Below are positions 48,865-57,435 of a stretch of 64,000 bases of DNA, piece by piece; positions within the stretch are counted from its first letter, which is position 1; the number at the start of each line of letters is the position of its first letter. The position numbers and the translations under genes were made by a program. Source of the stretch: CANJIV01 sp046330225 (GTDB lineage: Bacteria > Actinomycetota > Thermoleophilia > Solirubrobacterales > Solirubrobacteraceae); contig JAXLTD010000008.1 in the NCBI GenBank assembly GCA_046330225.1, positions 176,837 through 240,836 of the forward strand, read 5' to 3'. Below the pieces are notes generated by a model, which saw nothing but the letters and a program-made list of their open reading frames with translations, was not told the DNA's origin and did not search any database.

Positions 48865-50808
48865 GTGAGGGGTGGCCTGCGGGCGATCCGGTGGGGATGG
48901 GGAGCGGCCGTGGCCGCGGCGACGGCCCTGTGCGCGCTCGCGCTTGCCCCCGCGGCGGGCGCCGCCGACTGGCTGCCCGCCTTCGACCTCGGCGGCACCG
49001 GCGTCCGCGACGCGGGCATGACGCCGAGCGGCGACATCGTGTTCGTGATCAACACCGCCGGCGGGCCCGCCTTGAGGTTCCGGCCGGCGGGCGGGCCGCT
49101 GGGGCCCGTCGAGCAGCCGTTCCCGGCGGGCGCGAGCGCGGTCCGCGCCGATGTCGACAGCCAGGGCAACGCCGTCCTCGTGTGGACGCGCGCCGGCACC
49201 GCGGAGCTGCGAGTGCGCCGCCGCAACGGCACCCTGACGGACGTCCAGACGCTGCAGGCGGGCGTGGCCGAAGGGACGCCCGAGCTCGCCGTGTCGGGCG
49301 ACGGCCACGCGGCGGTCGCCTGGATCGCCAGCGACGCCGGGCGCGCCGGGGCGGCACGGACCCGCGCGCCGGACGGGACGCTCGGGCCGGTGCAGGCCGT
49401 CACCGTGGCCGCCGAGAAGACCCGCTCGATCGATCTCGACATCGACGCGGCCGGCAACGCCACCTTCGCCTGGACCACGCCCGACGCTCCGCCGAACACG
49501 AAGATCAAGGCCCGCCGGCTCACGTTCGCGACGCAGACGCTGTCGGCGGTCCTCGACGTGTCGATTCCGGTGTCGCCGGAGCTGTCGGACACCGAGCGCG
49601 TGGTCGTCGACCCCGCCGGGAACGCAACGCTCGTCTGGCGCCACTCGACGGCCACGCTCAGCCTGGTCGAAACGCGCCAGCTGAGCGCCGCCGGTGCGCT
49701 GGGCACCACGCAGGTCGTCAGCACCACGGGCTTCAGCGCGCAGTCCCACGACGTCGCCGTCGACGACGCCGGTCGCGCTCGCATCACCTGGGCGGAGCAC
49801 TCCGGCACGGACCCCTTCCAGCCGGTCACCTGCTTCTCCGCGGTCGGGTCGAGCTGCGGCGCCAAGCTCACGCTGGGCCCCGGTCCCTCGCTGAGCACGA
49901 GCATCGCCGTCGGTCCCGCCGGCGATGCCCTGGTCGGCTTCGCGGCCTCGGGCACGGCGCCCGGGCAGGTGCGCGTGCTGCCGCGGCCGGGCGGCGGTCC
50001 CGCCCTGGCTGCCCGCACCCTCGGGCCGGCCGCGCAGCTGCCGCTCCTCGGCGCCGACACCGAGGGCAACGGCGTCGCCGTCTGGGACGAGGGCGGGGCC
50101 GCGAGGGCCGAGGGCTTCGACAACGCGCCGCCCGTCGTGCAGGCCCTGTCGATCCCGGCGGTGATCGAGCGGACAGACCCGGTGGCGGCGACCGCGACGG
50201 TCCGCGACGTGTGGGGAGCCGCAGTCGCCTGGAGCTTCGGCGACGGGGGCAGCGCTGACGGGGCCGCGGTCCAGCACGCGTTCGCGCGGACCGGCACGTT
50301 CGAGGTTCGCGCGACCGCCACCGACGGAACGGGCGCGACCGCGTCGGCCACCGCCGCGGTCACGGTCCGCGACACCCGGGCGCCAGCACTCGGCAAGGTG
50401 ACGATGCGCCGGACCCGCTTCCGCGCCGCCCGCGCCGCCACGCCGGTGTCCGCCGCTGCCGCCGCGCGACGGCGGCCGGTGCCGCGGGGCAGCGACCTGC
50501 GCTTCTCCCTGGGCGAGGACGCCGCCGTGACGATCGCCGTCCAGCGCCGGACCATCGGGCGCCGCGCGGGACGCGCATGCCGCCGCGCCCGCGGCGCCGT
50601 GCCGCGCAGCCGGCGCTGCGTCCGCTTCGTCTCCGCCGGGCGAACGCTGCGCCGTGCCCTGGGTGCGGGGCGACGCCGAGTCGCGTTCACTGGCCGGATC
50701 GGCCGCCGCGCGCTGGCAGCGGGCCGCTACCGCGTGCGGGTGCAGGCGACCGACGCCGCCCGCAACCGCTCGGGCGTTCGCACGACGGCGTTCACCATTC
50801 TGCGCTGA
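48865..50808 (+). CDS. Secreted beta-propeller-like protein with PKD domain
   Basis: About 647 residues. Start chosen at the GTG at 48865; another GTG at 48841 is in frame. TACCGT at 48850-48855 would be a -10 box for the later start. Signal peptide to about ADW, then repeated strands with a D-x-G-N-A pattern (DVDSQGNAVLVWTR, DIDAAGNATFAWTT, VVDPAGNATLVWRH, GADTEGNGVAVWDE), suggestive of a propeller. A PKD domain follows (about 455-520: AAVAWSFGDGGSADGAAVQHAF), then an Arg-rich C-terminal beta domain with two cysteine pairs. Likely an adhesin or surface-binding protein. Confidence 0.85.
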   Translation: MRGGLRAIRWGWGAAVAAATALCALALAPAAGAADWLPAFDLGGTGVRDAGMTPSGDIVFVINTAGGPALRFRPAGGPLGPVEQPFPAGASAVRADVDSQGNAVLVWTRAGTAELRVRRRNGTLTDVQTLQAGVAEGTPELAVSGDGHAAVAWIASDAGRAGAARTRAPDGTLGPVQAVTVAAEKTRSIDLDIDAAGNATFAWTTPDAPPNTKIKARRLTFATQTLSAVLDVSIPVSPELSDTERVVVDPAGNATLVWRHSTATLSLVETRQLSAAGALGTTQVVSTTGFSAQSHDVAVDDAGRARITWAEHSGTDPFQPVTCFSAVGSSCGAKLTLGPGPSLSTSIAVGPAGDALVGFAASGTAPGQVRVLPRPGGGPALAARTLGPAAQLPLLGADTEGNGVAVWDEGGAARAEGFDNAPPVVQALSIPAVIERTDPVAATATVRDVWGAAVAWSFGDGGSADGAAVQHAFARTGTFEVRATATDGTGATASATAAVTVRDTRAPALGKVTMRRTRFRAARAATPVSAAAAARRRPVPRGSDLRFSLGEDAAVTIAVQRRTIGRRAGRACRRARGAVPRSRRCVRFVSAGRTLRRALGAGRRRVAFTGRIGRRALAAGRYRVRVQATDAARNRSGVRTTAFTILR

Positions 50809-50830
50809 CGGCAGGCTGGCGCGCCGGCGA

Positions 50831-50836
50831 TATGGT
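50831..50836 (+). promoter_or_regulatory. -10 element (TATGGT), leaderless gene at 50843
   Basis: TATGGT, six bases, then ATG. The closest to a consensus -10 among the leaderless genes here. Confidence 0.5.
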
Positions 50837-50842
50837 GGCCCC

Positions 50843-51118
50843 ATGAAGCTCTACACCTGCGGCCAGGGCGACCACGCCGCCGCGTTCGGACATCCCTGCG
50901 GTCGCGCGGCAAAGGCGCTGCGCGACGCCGGCTACACCCCCGAGCTGGAGTCCGTCGAGGGCTACCGCCTGCTGCCGTGGACCCGCAGCGGCAAGCGCGA
51001 CGCGATCCGCGAGCTCTCCGGCCAGGACAACGTGCCCGTCCTCGTCACCGACGATGGCGAGGTCGTCAGCGGCTCGGGGACGATCGCGCGCTGGGCGAAG
51101 GAGCATCCGGCGGGGTAG
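50843..51118 (+). CDS. Glutathione S-transferase N-terminal / glutaredoxin-like small protein
   Basis: 91 residues. Thioredoxin fold of the GST-N type: MKLYTCGQGD, GRAAKALRDAGYTPELESV, then QDNVPVLVTDDGEVVSGSGTIARW with the cis-Pro (VPVL) and the ES-like SGS turn that binds a thiol gamma-glutamyl group. The Cys-rich start (CGQGDHAAAFGHPC) is not a standard CxxC. Actinobacteria usually lack glutathione, so the thiol partner is uncertain. Confidence 0.85.
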   Translation: MKLYTCGQGDHAAAFGHPCGRAAKALRDAGYTPELESVEGYRLLPWTRSGKRDAIRELSGQDNVPVLVTDDGEVVSGSGTIARWAKEHPAG

Positions 51119-51129
51119 GCGGAGCCAGG

Positions 51130-51158
51130 GCAGCGCGGGGCCGCCCTCCGGGCGCTGC
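51130..51158. terminator. Hairpin between convergent genes
   Basis: GCAGCGC (51130-51136) pairs with GCGCTGC (51152-51158). It fills the 48-bp gap between the facing stops of the thioredoxin-fold and SRPBCC genes. No T-run. Confidence 0.5.
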
Positions 51159-51166
51159 GGCCGGGG

Positions 51167-51586
51167 CTACCCGCGCTCCGCTTGCGCCTTGAGGCCCTCG
51201 GCAAACTGCCGGAACGACGGGCCAAGGTCGGGGATCGACCTGAAGATCAGCTTCGCGAGGGGTCCGCGGTACTCCTCGCGCATCTCGAAGCGCGTCGCCG
51301 CGCCCTCAGGCCGGAGCGTGTAAGTCCGCTCGCCGGTGAACAGTCCGAACGGCATGCCGCCGCGCAGCACGATGCGCTTGGGCTCCTCGAGCGTCACCAC
51401 CTTGACCCCGAACGCGCGGCCCGGGTTGGCGTCGACGGCGATCGACAGCTTCTCGCCGAGCACGAGCCGCCCCTCCACCTTGCTGACGCCGGAGTCCCAG
51501 TCGGGCCAGGCGGACGGGTTGGCCAGCACCGGCCAGACCCGGTCCGGGCCAGCCTCGATCAGCGAGCTTGCTTCATAGGACGGCAC
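51167..51586 (-). CDS. SRPBCC (polyketide cyclase-like) family protein
   Basis: 139 residues, GTG behind GAGGAAC. START-like helix-grip fold: ASSLIEAGPDRVWPVLANPSAWPDWDSGV, a beta sheet through RTYTLRPEGAATRFEMREEYRG, and a long C-terminal helix (FRQFAEGLKAQAERG). Binds a hydrophobic ligand; function unknown. The nitroreductase gene lies 48 nt upstream on the same strand. Confidence 0.88.
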   Translation of the reverse strand: MPSYEASSLIEAGPDRVWPVLANPSAWPDWDSGVSKVEGRLVLGEKLSIAVDANPGRAFGVKVVTLEEPKRIVLRGGMPFGLFTGERTYTLRPEGAATRFEMREEYRGPLAKLIFRSIPDLGPSFRQFAEGLKAQAERG

Positions 51587-51634
51587 GGCGTTCCTCCTCG
51601 TCGTGTGGCGGTCGGCTTCGGCCGGAGTTGCGTC

Positions 51635-52066
51635 TCAGGGCTGCACGAGCCGGAAGACCGGGTGGCGCGGAGCCTCGGTCACGAAGTCGTCGAGCGGCGA
51701 ACCGGGTGTGACGTCGAAAAAGGGGCGCACGACCCTCACGTCCTTGAGGTACTGACGCAGGACCGGAGCGGCCTCATCGGGCGAGGCCTCCTCGATCCGC
51801 AGGGTCTCGGACCGTCCGGCGCGGCTGAGCGCGACCTCGCCAGCAGCGCGGGCGTTGCGGACCCAGCCAACGTCGCCGTAGGGGGCGACGAGCCAGCGCT
51901 CGGAGTCCTCGACCAGGATGACCGGGGTCGAATACGCCCGTCCGGTCTTGCGGCCGCGGACGGTGAGGACGTAGGCGTGGCGCCCGCCGAGCCCGCGGCG
52001 CGCGAGCGGACCCATCACGGCGTTCACGAGCCGGCGCGTTCTGCCGAGGTGGTAGGTCTTGGCCAC
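51635..52066 (-). CDS. Nitroreductase/DDN family, probably F420H2-dependent
   Basis: 143 residues, GTG start. Split-barrel flavin/deazaflavin fold with RHAYVLTVRGRKTGRAYSTPVILVEDSERWLVAPYGDVGWVRNARAAGEVAL, the signature of the Ddn/FDOR group that uses coenzyme F420. C-terminal FRLVQP. Reduces quinones, nitro compounds or similar. A palindrome (GGTAAC-N6-GTTACC, 52160-52177) lies about 95 bp upstream. Confidence 0.88.
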   Translation of the reverse strand: MAKTYHLGRTRRLVNAVMGPLARRGLGGRHAYVLTVRGRKTGRAYSTPVILVEDSERWLVAPYGDVGWVRNARAAGEVALSRAGRSETLRIEEASPDEAAPVLRQYLKDVRVVRPFFDVTPGSPLDDFVTEAPRHPVFRLVQP

Positions 52067-52159
52067 GTCGCCGCCCCGTCAGCTGGCCTCGCCAGGGTTG
52101 CCCGCGAGTCCGCGGAGCGAGGCGCTCGTGGTGCCGCTGCCGATGGCGTTTACGCACAT

Positions 52160-52177
52160 GGTAACTCGCAGGTTACC
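52160..52177. promoter_or_regulatory. Inverted repeat GGTAAC-N6-GTTACC, possible operator
   Basis: A perfect 6-bp inverted repeat in the only AT-containing part of the 301-bp gap between the divergent nitroreductase and Cys-rich genes. No regulator gene lies next to it. The remaining gap (52067-52159 and 52178-52367) shows no gene. Confidence 0.4.
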
Positions 52178-52367
52178 GTAGTGGCGGGGCGGCCTTCAAG
52201 CTGGGGACTCGCGCGACGCCTCACGGACCCGCGCCGTGAACGTCTGACCGGGATGCCGGGCCTCTGGCCGAGTGCCGTGACCTCCTTCGTGCAGGCGTCC
52301 TGCGACGAGTTGCAGTCCCTCCCCGCCCGGCGTACATTCGCCCCGGGAGAGTCCGAAGGGGCGCTGG

Positions 52368-54020
52368 ATGACCGACCATCGGGTGGATGGCTGGGCCCGC
52401 CGGCTGGCACGGCCGGACGCGGACCTGATCGTGAGCACCGAAGCCCGGGCGCCGTCAGGCGGCGAGTCGCTCGTCGACGGGATGGCCCGGGCACTCGCGG
52501 CGCCGGTGACCCGCCGCCGGGCCGTCGCGCTGATCGGCGGGGCGGTGGTGGCCGGCTCGCTGCTGCGGCCCGGGCGGGCGCAGGCCGACTGCTTCCCGGG
52601 CGGGCCGAAGGTGTGCAGCAATCCAAAGGGCGCGCGCGTCTGCGTCCCCGACAACCTGCAGTGCTGCAGCAACGACAACTGCGCCATCGCCTGTCCGTAC
52701 CCCTGGCGCGACTGCGGCGGGCCCGCGATCTGCAACGACACGGCGCGGATGTGCACGGACCCCGCCAACCGCAAATTGGCCGGCGTCGACGACAACCAGA
52801 CCAAGTTCTGCTCGACCGTCCTGACCGTCACGAACGGCTGCGTGGAGGCCAAGCAGTCGCAGGCGGTGCGGGGCTGGTGCTGCCGGCAGAACGAGGACTG
52901 CCGCCTCGTGCGCGACAGCATCGGGACGTGCGCTTGTCCGCCGGGTCCGCGCGGGCCGCGGGACTGCGGCGACGAGTGCTGCCCAAAGGATCAGATCTGC
53001 GTCACCACCCGGAACGGGACGAACTGCAAGCCCCCGTGTGTTCCGGGACGCCACTACGACGAGAACTCCCAGTGCGTGTGCGACAGCGGAGCGACGTGCC
53101 GCAACGGCTGCTGCGAGGAGGGCAAGGAGTGCGTGAACGGCAGGTGCGCCGCGCCGACGGAGACCTCCGACTCGTTCAAGGACCTGTTCCGGTCCTTCGG
53201 CCAGTTCACCGGCTCGGACACCGGCAGCCAGACGGCCGGCTCGCGCGGCGGCCGGCATCGGCCGATCGTCACCGCCGCAGCCGGTGTCGGCGGGACGCCG
53301 GTCGGCTCTGCGCTCCTCCTGCTCGGGGCAGTCAACGCGCAGGGCGCGGCGGCCGCGATCGCGATCACCGATCAGCAGGCCGATCGCGCCTACCGGCGCC
53401 GGGTGGCGGCGGCGACGCCGCGGCTGCCCAAGCTGGCGGGGACGCCGGGCTTCGATCCGGCCGCCGCCGGAGCGCTCGACGCACTGCTCGCGGCACAGGC
53501 CCGGGCCTACGCGCAGATCCTCGCGACGGCCACGGCGCTCGCCCGGTCGCGGGGGGCGCTGCGCGCCGGCGCGACGGCGCAGGCGCGCCGCCAGGCGCTC
53601 GCCGCCGCGGGCCTTGCCGCCGCCGCTGCCAAGGCCCTGCGGCGGATCCCGCCGCTCCGGGCGGCGGCCGCCGCCAAGCTGCGGGCGGGGGGCGTCGCAG
53701 AAGTGACCGTCGCCGCGGTCGACGTGACCGAGCTCCAGGACTCCGTCGCCGCCACCGGGCTTCCGGCGGACCTGGCGGCGCTGCTGAAAGGCCTCGGAGT
53801 CGCGGGCGGCGATCTCCGCCGCGCGCGCCAGGCGTTCGCGGTCGAGCCGGTTGGCGGCCCGGCGCTGATCGCCCCGCTCTCCGACCCCGCCCGCCTCCGG
53901 AACCTCACCAAGCTCGCCGGCGAACTGGATGCCTACGCCCGCGGGCTGCGGCGCACGCCGATCCGCCGCTCGCGGCCTCGTCCGCTCCGCGTCCGGCCGC
54001 CCCGGGCGCGAACGGGCTGA
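52368..54020 (+). CDS. Tat-exported Cys-rich protein with an undescribed C-terminal helical domain
   Basis: 550 residues. A cytoplasmic lead of about 45 residues is followed by a twin-arginine signal (TRRRAVALIGGAVVAG, cleaved near RAQADC). Residues about 74-265 hold 30 cysteines, with CC doublets (LQCCSNDNC, GWCCRQNEDC, DECCPKDQIC, NGCCEEGKEC) repeated about every 25-60 residues like tandem knottin/EGF-like units. From about 335 on is an Ala-rich helical domain ending SDPARLRNLTKLAGELDAYARGL, which matches the pattern of the C-terminus of the protein at 59308-61146. No function known. Confidence 0.86.
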   Translation: MTDHRVDGWARRLARPDADLIVSTEARAPSGGESLVDGMARALAAPVTRRRAVALIGGAVVAGSLLRPGRAQADCFPGGPKVCSNPKGARVCVPDNLQCCSNDNCAIACPYPWRDCGGPAICNDTARMCTDPANRKLAGVDDNQTKFCSTVLTVTNGCVEAKQSQAVRGWCCRQNEDCRLVRDSIGTCACPPGPRGPRDCGDECCPKDQICVTTRNGTNCKPPCVPGRHYDENSQCVCDSGATCRNGCCEEGKECVNGRCAAPTETSDSFKDLFRSFGQFTGSDTGSQTAGSRGGRHRPIVTAAAGVGGTPVGSALLLLGAVNAQGAAAAIAITDQQADRAYRRRVAAATPRLPKLAGTPGFDPAAAGALDALLAAQARAYAQILATATALARSRGALRAGATAQARRQALAAAGLAAAAAKALRRIPPLRAAAAAKLRAGGVAEVTVAAVDVTELQDSVAATGLPADLAALLKGLGVAGGDLRRARQAFAVEPVGGPALIAPLSDPARLRNLTKLAGELDAYARGLRRTPIRRSRPRPLRVRPPRARTG

Positions 54021-54089
54021 CCGCTGCGGCGGCGCCCGGGCGGCTGATGCCGGACCCCGCCCGCGCTCCCGAGCCCCGTCGGACCGCCG

Positions 54090-54250
54090 GCCGGGGCGAT
54101 CTCGTGCGCTTGCGCCACCGATTCGGTGGCTGAGGCGCGCAGGTTGGGGTGGCGCGGGCCGGCCGGGGCGATCTCGTGCGCTTGCGCCACCGATTCGGTG
54201 GCTGAGGCGCGCAGGTTGGGTGGCGCGGGCCGGCCGGGGCGATCTCGTGC
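54090..54250 (+). repeat. Convergent-gap palindromic repeat, locus D (two copies plus a left-half fragment)
   Basis: Two units 72 bp apart with cores CCACCG-ATT-CGGTGG at 54115-54129 and 54187-54201, each preceded by GGCCGGGGCGATCTCGTGCG and followed by TGAGGCGCGCAGGTTGGG. The array ends with a third unit cut after its left arm (54231-54250). It lies between the convergent Cys-rich and phosphoesterase genes. Units here are nearly identical, so the duplication looks recent. Confidence 0.85.
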
Positions 54251-54273
54251 GGGCCCCCGCCCGGGCACCGCCG

Positions 54274-55614
54274 CTACGCGCAGGGCTGCGAGATCCGCCC
54301 CGGCGGCGTCGGCAGCGACGGCGGGCGCCGCGGGCGCTGGCGGAAGTTGAAGGCCGCGCCGATGCTGTTGGCGCGGGCGTCGCGGCGCGTGAGCGGGCGC
54401 AGGCCGTAGCGGTACTCGACGAGCTTGAGAATCGACTCGTGCCCGAACGTCGTGTGCGATACGGCGCCGCGGCGGGCGTAGGGGCTCACGACGACCGCCG
54501 GAACGCGGAACCCCATCTGTCCGAAGTTCTTCGCGAGGTCCGGGCTCTGGCGTGCGTCGGGGACGCTGGGCGGCCGGACGTGGTCGAAGAACCCGCCCCA
54601 CTCGTCGAAGACGAGGAAGAGCGCGCCCCGGCGCCAGTGGCGGGAGTGGATGAAGGCGTGGACGACATCGCTCATGAACGCCTCGGCGGTGCGGATGTCC
54701 GACACCGGGTGGCCGTCGGTCGACACGCCGTTGAGCTCCTTGAACGAGTGCAGCTGCGGATCGACGAAGGAGAGGGCGGGCAGCGTCCCGGAACCGCAGC
54801 GCTCGAAGAACTGCGCGATCGGCGCCGAGTGCCGCAGGCCGGCCGGCCCCCACATCGAGCTCATGTTGTCGTCGGAGTAGAACGTCGTGCCCCGCAGGCC
54901 CTTCCGCGCGAGCGCGGACTCGATCATCGTCGAGGCCGGGAACCCGGGCGGCGTGGGGAACTGCAGCTTGCCGTCGCCGGGCATGAGGAAGATGTGCGGG
55001 TCGCCATAGCTCTGCGCAGCGTGGGCGTAAGCGCGGTTGGGGTTCGTCGACGCCAGCAGCGACGCGAAGTAGCGGTCGCACGTCGTGAACTCGCGGACCA
55101 GGCTCGGCGTGAACGGCAGGTCCCGCTGGCGGTAGTAGCCGATCGCGTAGGTGTCGTTGCCGCTGCCCGGGGCGAGGAAGCCGTCGAGCTTCCCGTTGGC
55201 GAACTGCACGCGGGCCTGCTCCCAGATGTGGCCCGGCACCGGGTGCCCGCAGCCTTGGAAGTCCGGCGCGAGCGGGTAGGTCGCGTGGCGCTGGCCCTGC
55301 CCGTCGACGTAGCTGAGGCCGTCCTGGCGGACGTCGGCGTTCGGCACCCAGCCGAAGTAGTGGTCGAACGAGCGGTTCTCCATCATCAGCACGACGAACG
55401 TGTCGATGGGGAGGTTGCGCGGGCTCGGGAGCGGCGCGGCGCGGCGCTGCACGCCGGCTGCTTGCGCGACGAGGCCGCCCGGGCCAAGGGCCGCCGCGGC
55501 GGCCGCGCCGGCGCCGATCGTCCGCGCCGTGCGCTCGAGGAACTCGCGCCGGCGCAGGTGCTCGTCGGGATGCTCGGCGGCGAGCTGCTCGGCTTCGTCG
55601 GAATGGAGGTCCAT
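54274..55614 (-). CDS. Tat-exported phosphoesterase family protein (phospholipase C/acid phosphatase type)
   Basis: 446 residues from the ATG at 55614 (MDLHSDEAEQL). Twin-arginine signal HLRRREFLERT with an Ala-rich core. The mature part opens FVVLMMENRSFDHYFGWVP, the metal-binding Asn/Ser motif of PF04185 enzymes, with later ASTNPNRAYAHAAQSYG, FDEWGGFFDHVRPP and SPYARRGAVSHTTFGHESIL. Hydrolyses phosphate esters outside the cell, possibly phospholipids. TAGGGT (55630-55625) 10 nt before the ATG is a likely -10. Confidence 0.92.
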   Translation of the reverse strand: MDLHSDEAEQLAAEHPDEHLRRREFLERTARTIGAGAAAAAALGPGGLVAQAAGVQRRAAPLPSPRNLPIDTFVVLMMENRSFDHYFGWVPNADVRQDGLSYVDGQGQRHATYPLAPDFQGCGHPVPGHIWEQARVQFANGKLDGFLAPGSGNDTYAIGYYRQRDLPFTPSLVREFTTCDRYFASLLASTNPNRAYAHAAQSYGDPHIFLMPGDGKLQFPTPPGFPASTMIESALARKGLRGTTFYSDDNMSSMWGPAGLRHSAPIAQFFERCGSGTLPALSFVDPQLHSFKELNGVSTDGHPVSDIRTAEAFMSDVVHAFIHSRHWRRGALFLVFDEWGGFFDHVRPPSVPDARQSPDLAKNFGQMGFRVPAVVVSPYARRGAVSHTTFGHESILKLVEYRYGLRPLTRRDARANSIGAAFNFRQRPRRPPSLPTPPGRISQPCA

Positions 55615-55682
55615 CGTGGCGCTGACCCTAGCCGCTGTGCGCGCGTGACGCGCCGGCTGCTGGCTCAACGAGGCCGGAGGCG

Positions 55683-56633
55683 TCAGGCATCGAGAGCCTC
55701 TCCGGCAGCCCCCGGCTGCGGCACCGCGGCCGGCGGCGCCGGTCCCTCCCTCGAGGCCAGCGCCACGGCCACGAGGCGGTCGTTGAGGAGCCGCATCGCC
55801 AGCTCGTAGGGGAAGGCGAACTTGCGCTGGAACCAGTACCCGAGCTGGATGTCCGGCGACGTCAGGACGAGGAACCGGTTGTGCTCGACGGCGGCGATGA
55901 TCGCCTCCGCCACGTGCTCGGGGCTCACTGCGTGCCGCCGGAACCGCGCCACGAGCTCGCGCACGTCCGGCGCAGTGCGGTCCACTCCGACGATGCCGAC
56001 GGTGTCCACCAGCGGCGTGTCCACGGCGCCGGGGCAGACGAGAGTGACGCCGATGCCGTGGCGGCGCAGGTCGAACCGCAAGACCTCGGAGACCCCCCGC
56101 AGGCCGAACTTCGACGCGCTGTACGCGGCGTGCCAGGGCAGGCCGAACAGGCCCGCGGACGAGGAGACGTTGACGAGCTGCCCGCGGCGGCCGGCCCGGA
56201 TCATCGGCGGGATGAAGCCCTCGATGACGCTGATCGGCCCCATGAGGTTCACCTCGACCTGGCGGCGCCAGTGCTCGTGCTCGAGCTGCTCGACCGGGCC
56301 CCAGATCGAGATCCCGGCGATGTTCATCACGACGTCGACGCACGGGCGGGCGTCGTGGACGTCGCGGGCCATCGCGAGCACCGCGTCGTGGTCGGAGATG
56401 TCGGCCGTCCAGCAGTGAACATCGCGGGCGCCAGCGGCGCGCGCGAGCCCGGCCGTTTCCTGCAGCGGCTGGGCCTGGAGGTCGGTGAGGAGGAGCTCGG
56501 CGCCGCGGCGCGCCGCCGCGAGCGCCGTCGCGCGGCCGATGCCGCTTGCGGCGCCGGTGATGAAGCAGGCGCGTCCCGCCAGATTCGGGACGGGCGCCCG
56601 CCGTCGCTGCCTCGCCGCGCCGATTGCCACCAT
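55683..56633 (-). CDS. Short-chain dehydrogenase/reductase
   Basis: 316 residues. NAD(P) motif TGAASGIGRA, then MNIAGISIWG, catalytic Ser region NVSSSAGLF and YSASK (Tyr/Lys), then PGAVDTPLV. The C-terminal 60-residue extension (SPDIQLGYWFQRKFAFPYELAMRLLND) is longer than in classical SDRs and carries aromatic residues, suggesting a lipophilic substrate. The TAGGTT box (56650-56645) overlaps the divergent promoter of the AhpD-like gene. Confidence 0.92.
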   Translation of the reverse strand: MVAIGAARQRRRAPVPNLAGRACFITGAASGIGRATALAAARRGAELLLTDLQAQPLQETAGLARAAGARDVHCWTADISDHDAVLAMARDVHDARPCVDVVMNIAGISIWGPVEQLEHEHWRRQVEVNLMGPISVIEGFIPPMIRAGRRGQLVNVSSSAGLFGLPWHAAYSASKFGLRGVSEVLRFDLRRHGIGVTLVCPGAVDTPLVDTVGIVGVDRTAPDVRELVARFRRHAVSPEHVAEAIIAAVEHNRFLVLTSPDIQLGYWFQRKFAFPYELAMRLLNDRLVAVALASREGPAPPAAVPQPGAAGEALDA

Positions 56634-56644
56634 GGGTGCACCTC

Positions 56645-56654
56645 AACCTAGGGA
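56645..56654. promoter_or_regulatory. Overlapping divergent -10 boxes (TAGGTT / TAGGGA around CCTAGG)
   Basis: The palindrome CCTAGG is shared: the minus strand reads TAGGTT (56650-56645), 11 nt from the SDR ATG. The plus strand reads TAGGGA (56649-56654), 9 nt from the AhpD-like ATG. Polymerase can probably use only one direction at a time. Confidence 0.45.
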
Positions 56655-56663
56655 GTCGCGGTC

Positions 56664-57278
56664 ATGGCGGCAAGCGCACCACGGATAGCGCCCGGCGGGC
56701 GGGCGGAGATCGGGCTCGTCAACGACCTGATCAGCCGCGCGCTGGGCGCCGCGACGGGCGGCGATCCGCCCCACGTCTTCACGACGCTCGGGCGCCACCG
56801 CTCGCTTTTCCGCCGCTGGCTGGTCTTCGCGGGCGGGCTGATGCCGGGCGGGCGCCTGCCGCGGGCCGACAGCGAGCTCGTGATCCTCCGCGTGGCGCGC
56901 AACTGCGCCTCGGACTACGAGTGGCAGCAGCACGAGCGGCTCGGCCGGCAGGCGGGGCTGACGCCCGAGCAGATCGCGGCGGTGCGCGAGCCCGCGCCGG
57001 TCGCTGGCCTGGGCGAGCGCCAGCGGCTGCTCGTGCGCGTCGCGGACGAGCTGCACGCGACGCACGACCTCTCCGACGCGCTGTGGGTGCAGCTCCGGGG
57101 CGAGCTCTCCGAGGCCGAGGCGATCGAGCTGCTCCTCCTGGCCGGCCACTACGAGATGCTCGCCACGGCGCTCACCGTCTTGCGCGTGCAGCCCGACGCG
57201 CCCCCGGTGCGGCCGCCGTCGCCGATCGCGCGCGCCGTCCAGCGGCTCGCCGAGCGCAGCTCGCGCCGGGGCCGCTGA
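56664..57278 (+). CDS. Carboxymuconolactone decarboxylase (AhpD-fold) family protein
   Basis: 204 residues. CMD fold with the region VILRVARNCASDYEWQQHERLGRQAGLTPEQI, in which Cys, Tyr and the Trp/His pair occupy the usual active-site helices, though the second Cys of a CxxC is missing. LLVRVADELHATHDLSDALW follows. Possibly a decarboxylase-like or peroxidase-type enzyme. Divergent from the SDR, so the two may act on one substrate. Confidence 0.87.
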   Translation: MAASAPRIAPGGRAEIGLVNDLISRALGAATGGDPPHVFTTLGRHRSLFRRWLVFAGGLMPGGRLPRADSELVILRVARNCASDYEWQQHERLGRQAGLTPEQIAAVREPAPVAGLGERQRLLVRVADELHATHDLSDALWVQLRGELSEAEAIELLLLAGHYEMLATALTVLRVQPDAPPVRPPSPIARAVQRLAERSSRRGR

Positions 57279-57435
57279 CCCCCGCGGCGCGGCGGCGCGG
57301 GCCCGCCACGGGTTCGCGGTTCCCCAGGCCCCGATTCGTGGTAGGAACCGTCACACAGGCCAGCAGGTTCCCGGCGAGCGTGACCCGGCCGTCATGCGGC
57401 TGCGGAACCGTTCCGTGAGATCGGGGAGGTTCGCC

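Noticed and set aside
9899..54250. CRISPR arrays at the repeat loci
   Set aside because: Units are long palindromes in 2-3 copies with conserved rather than variable spacers, and there are no cas genes.
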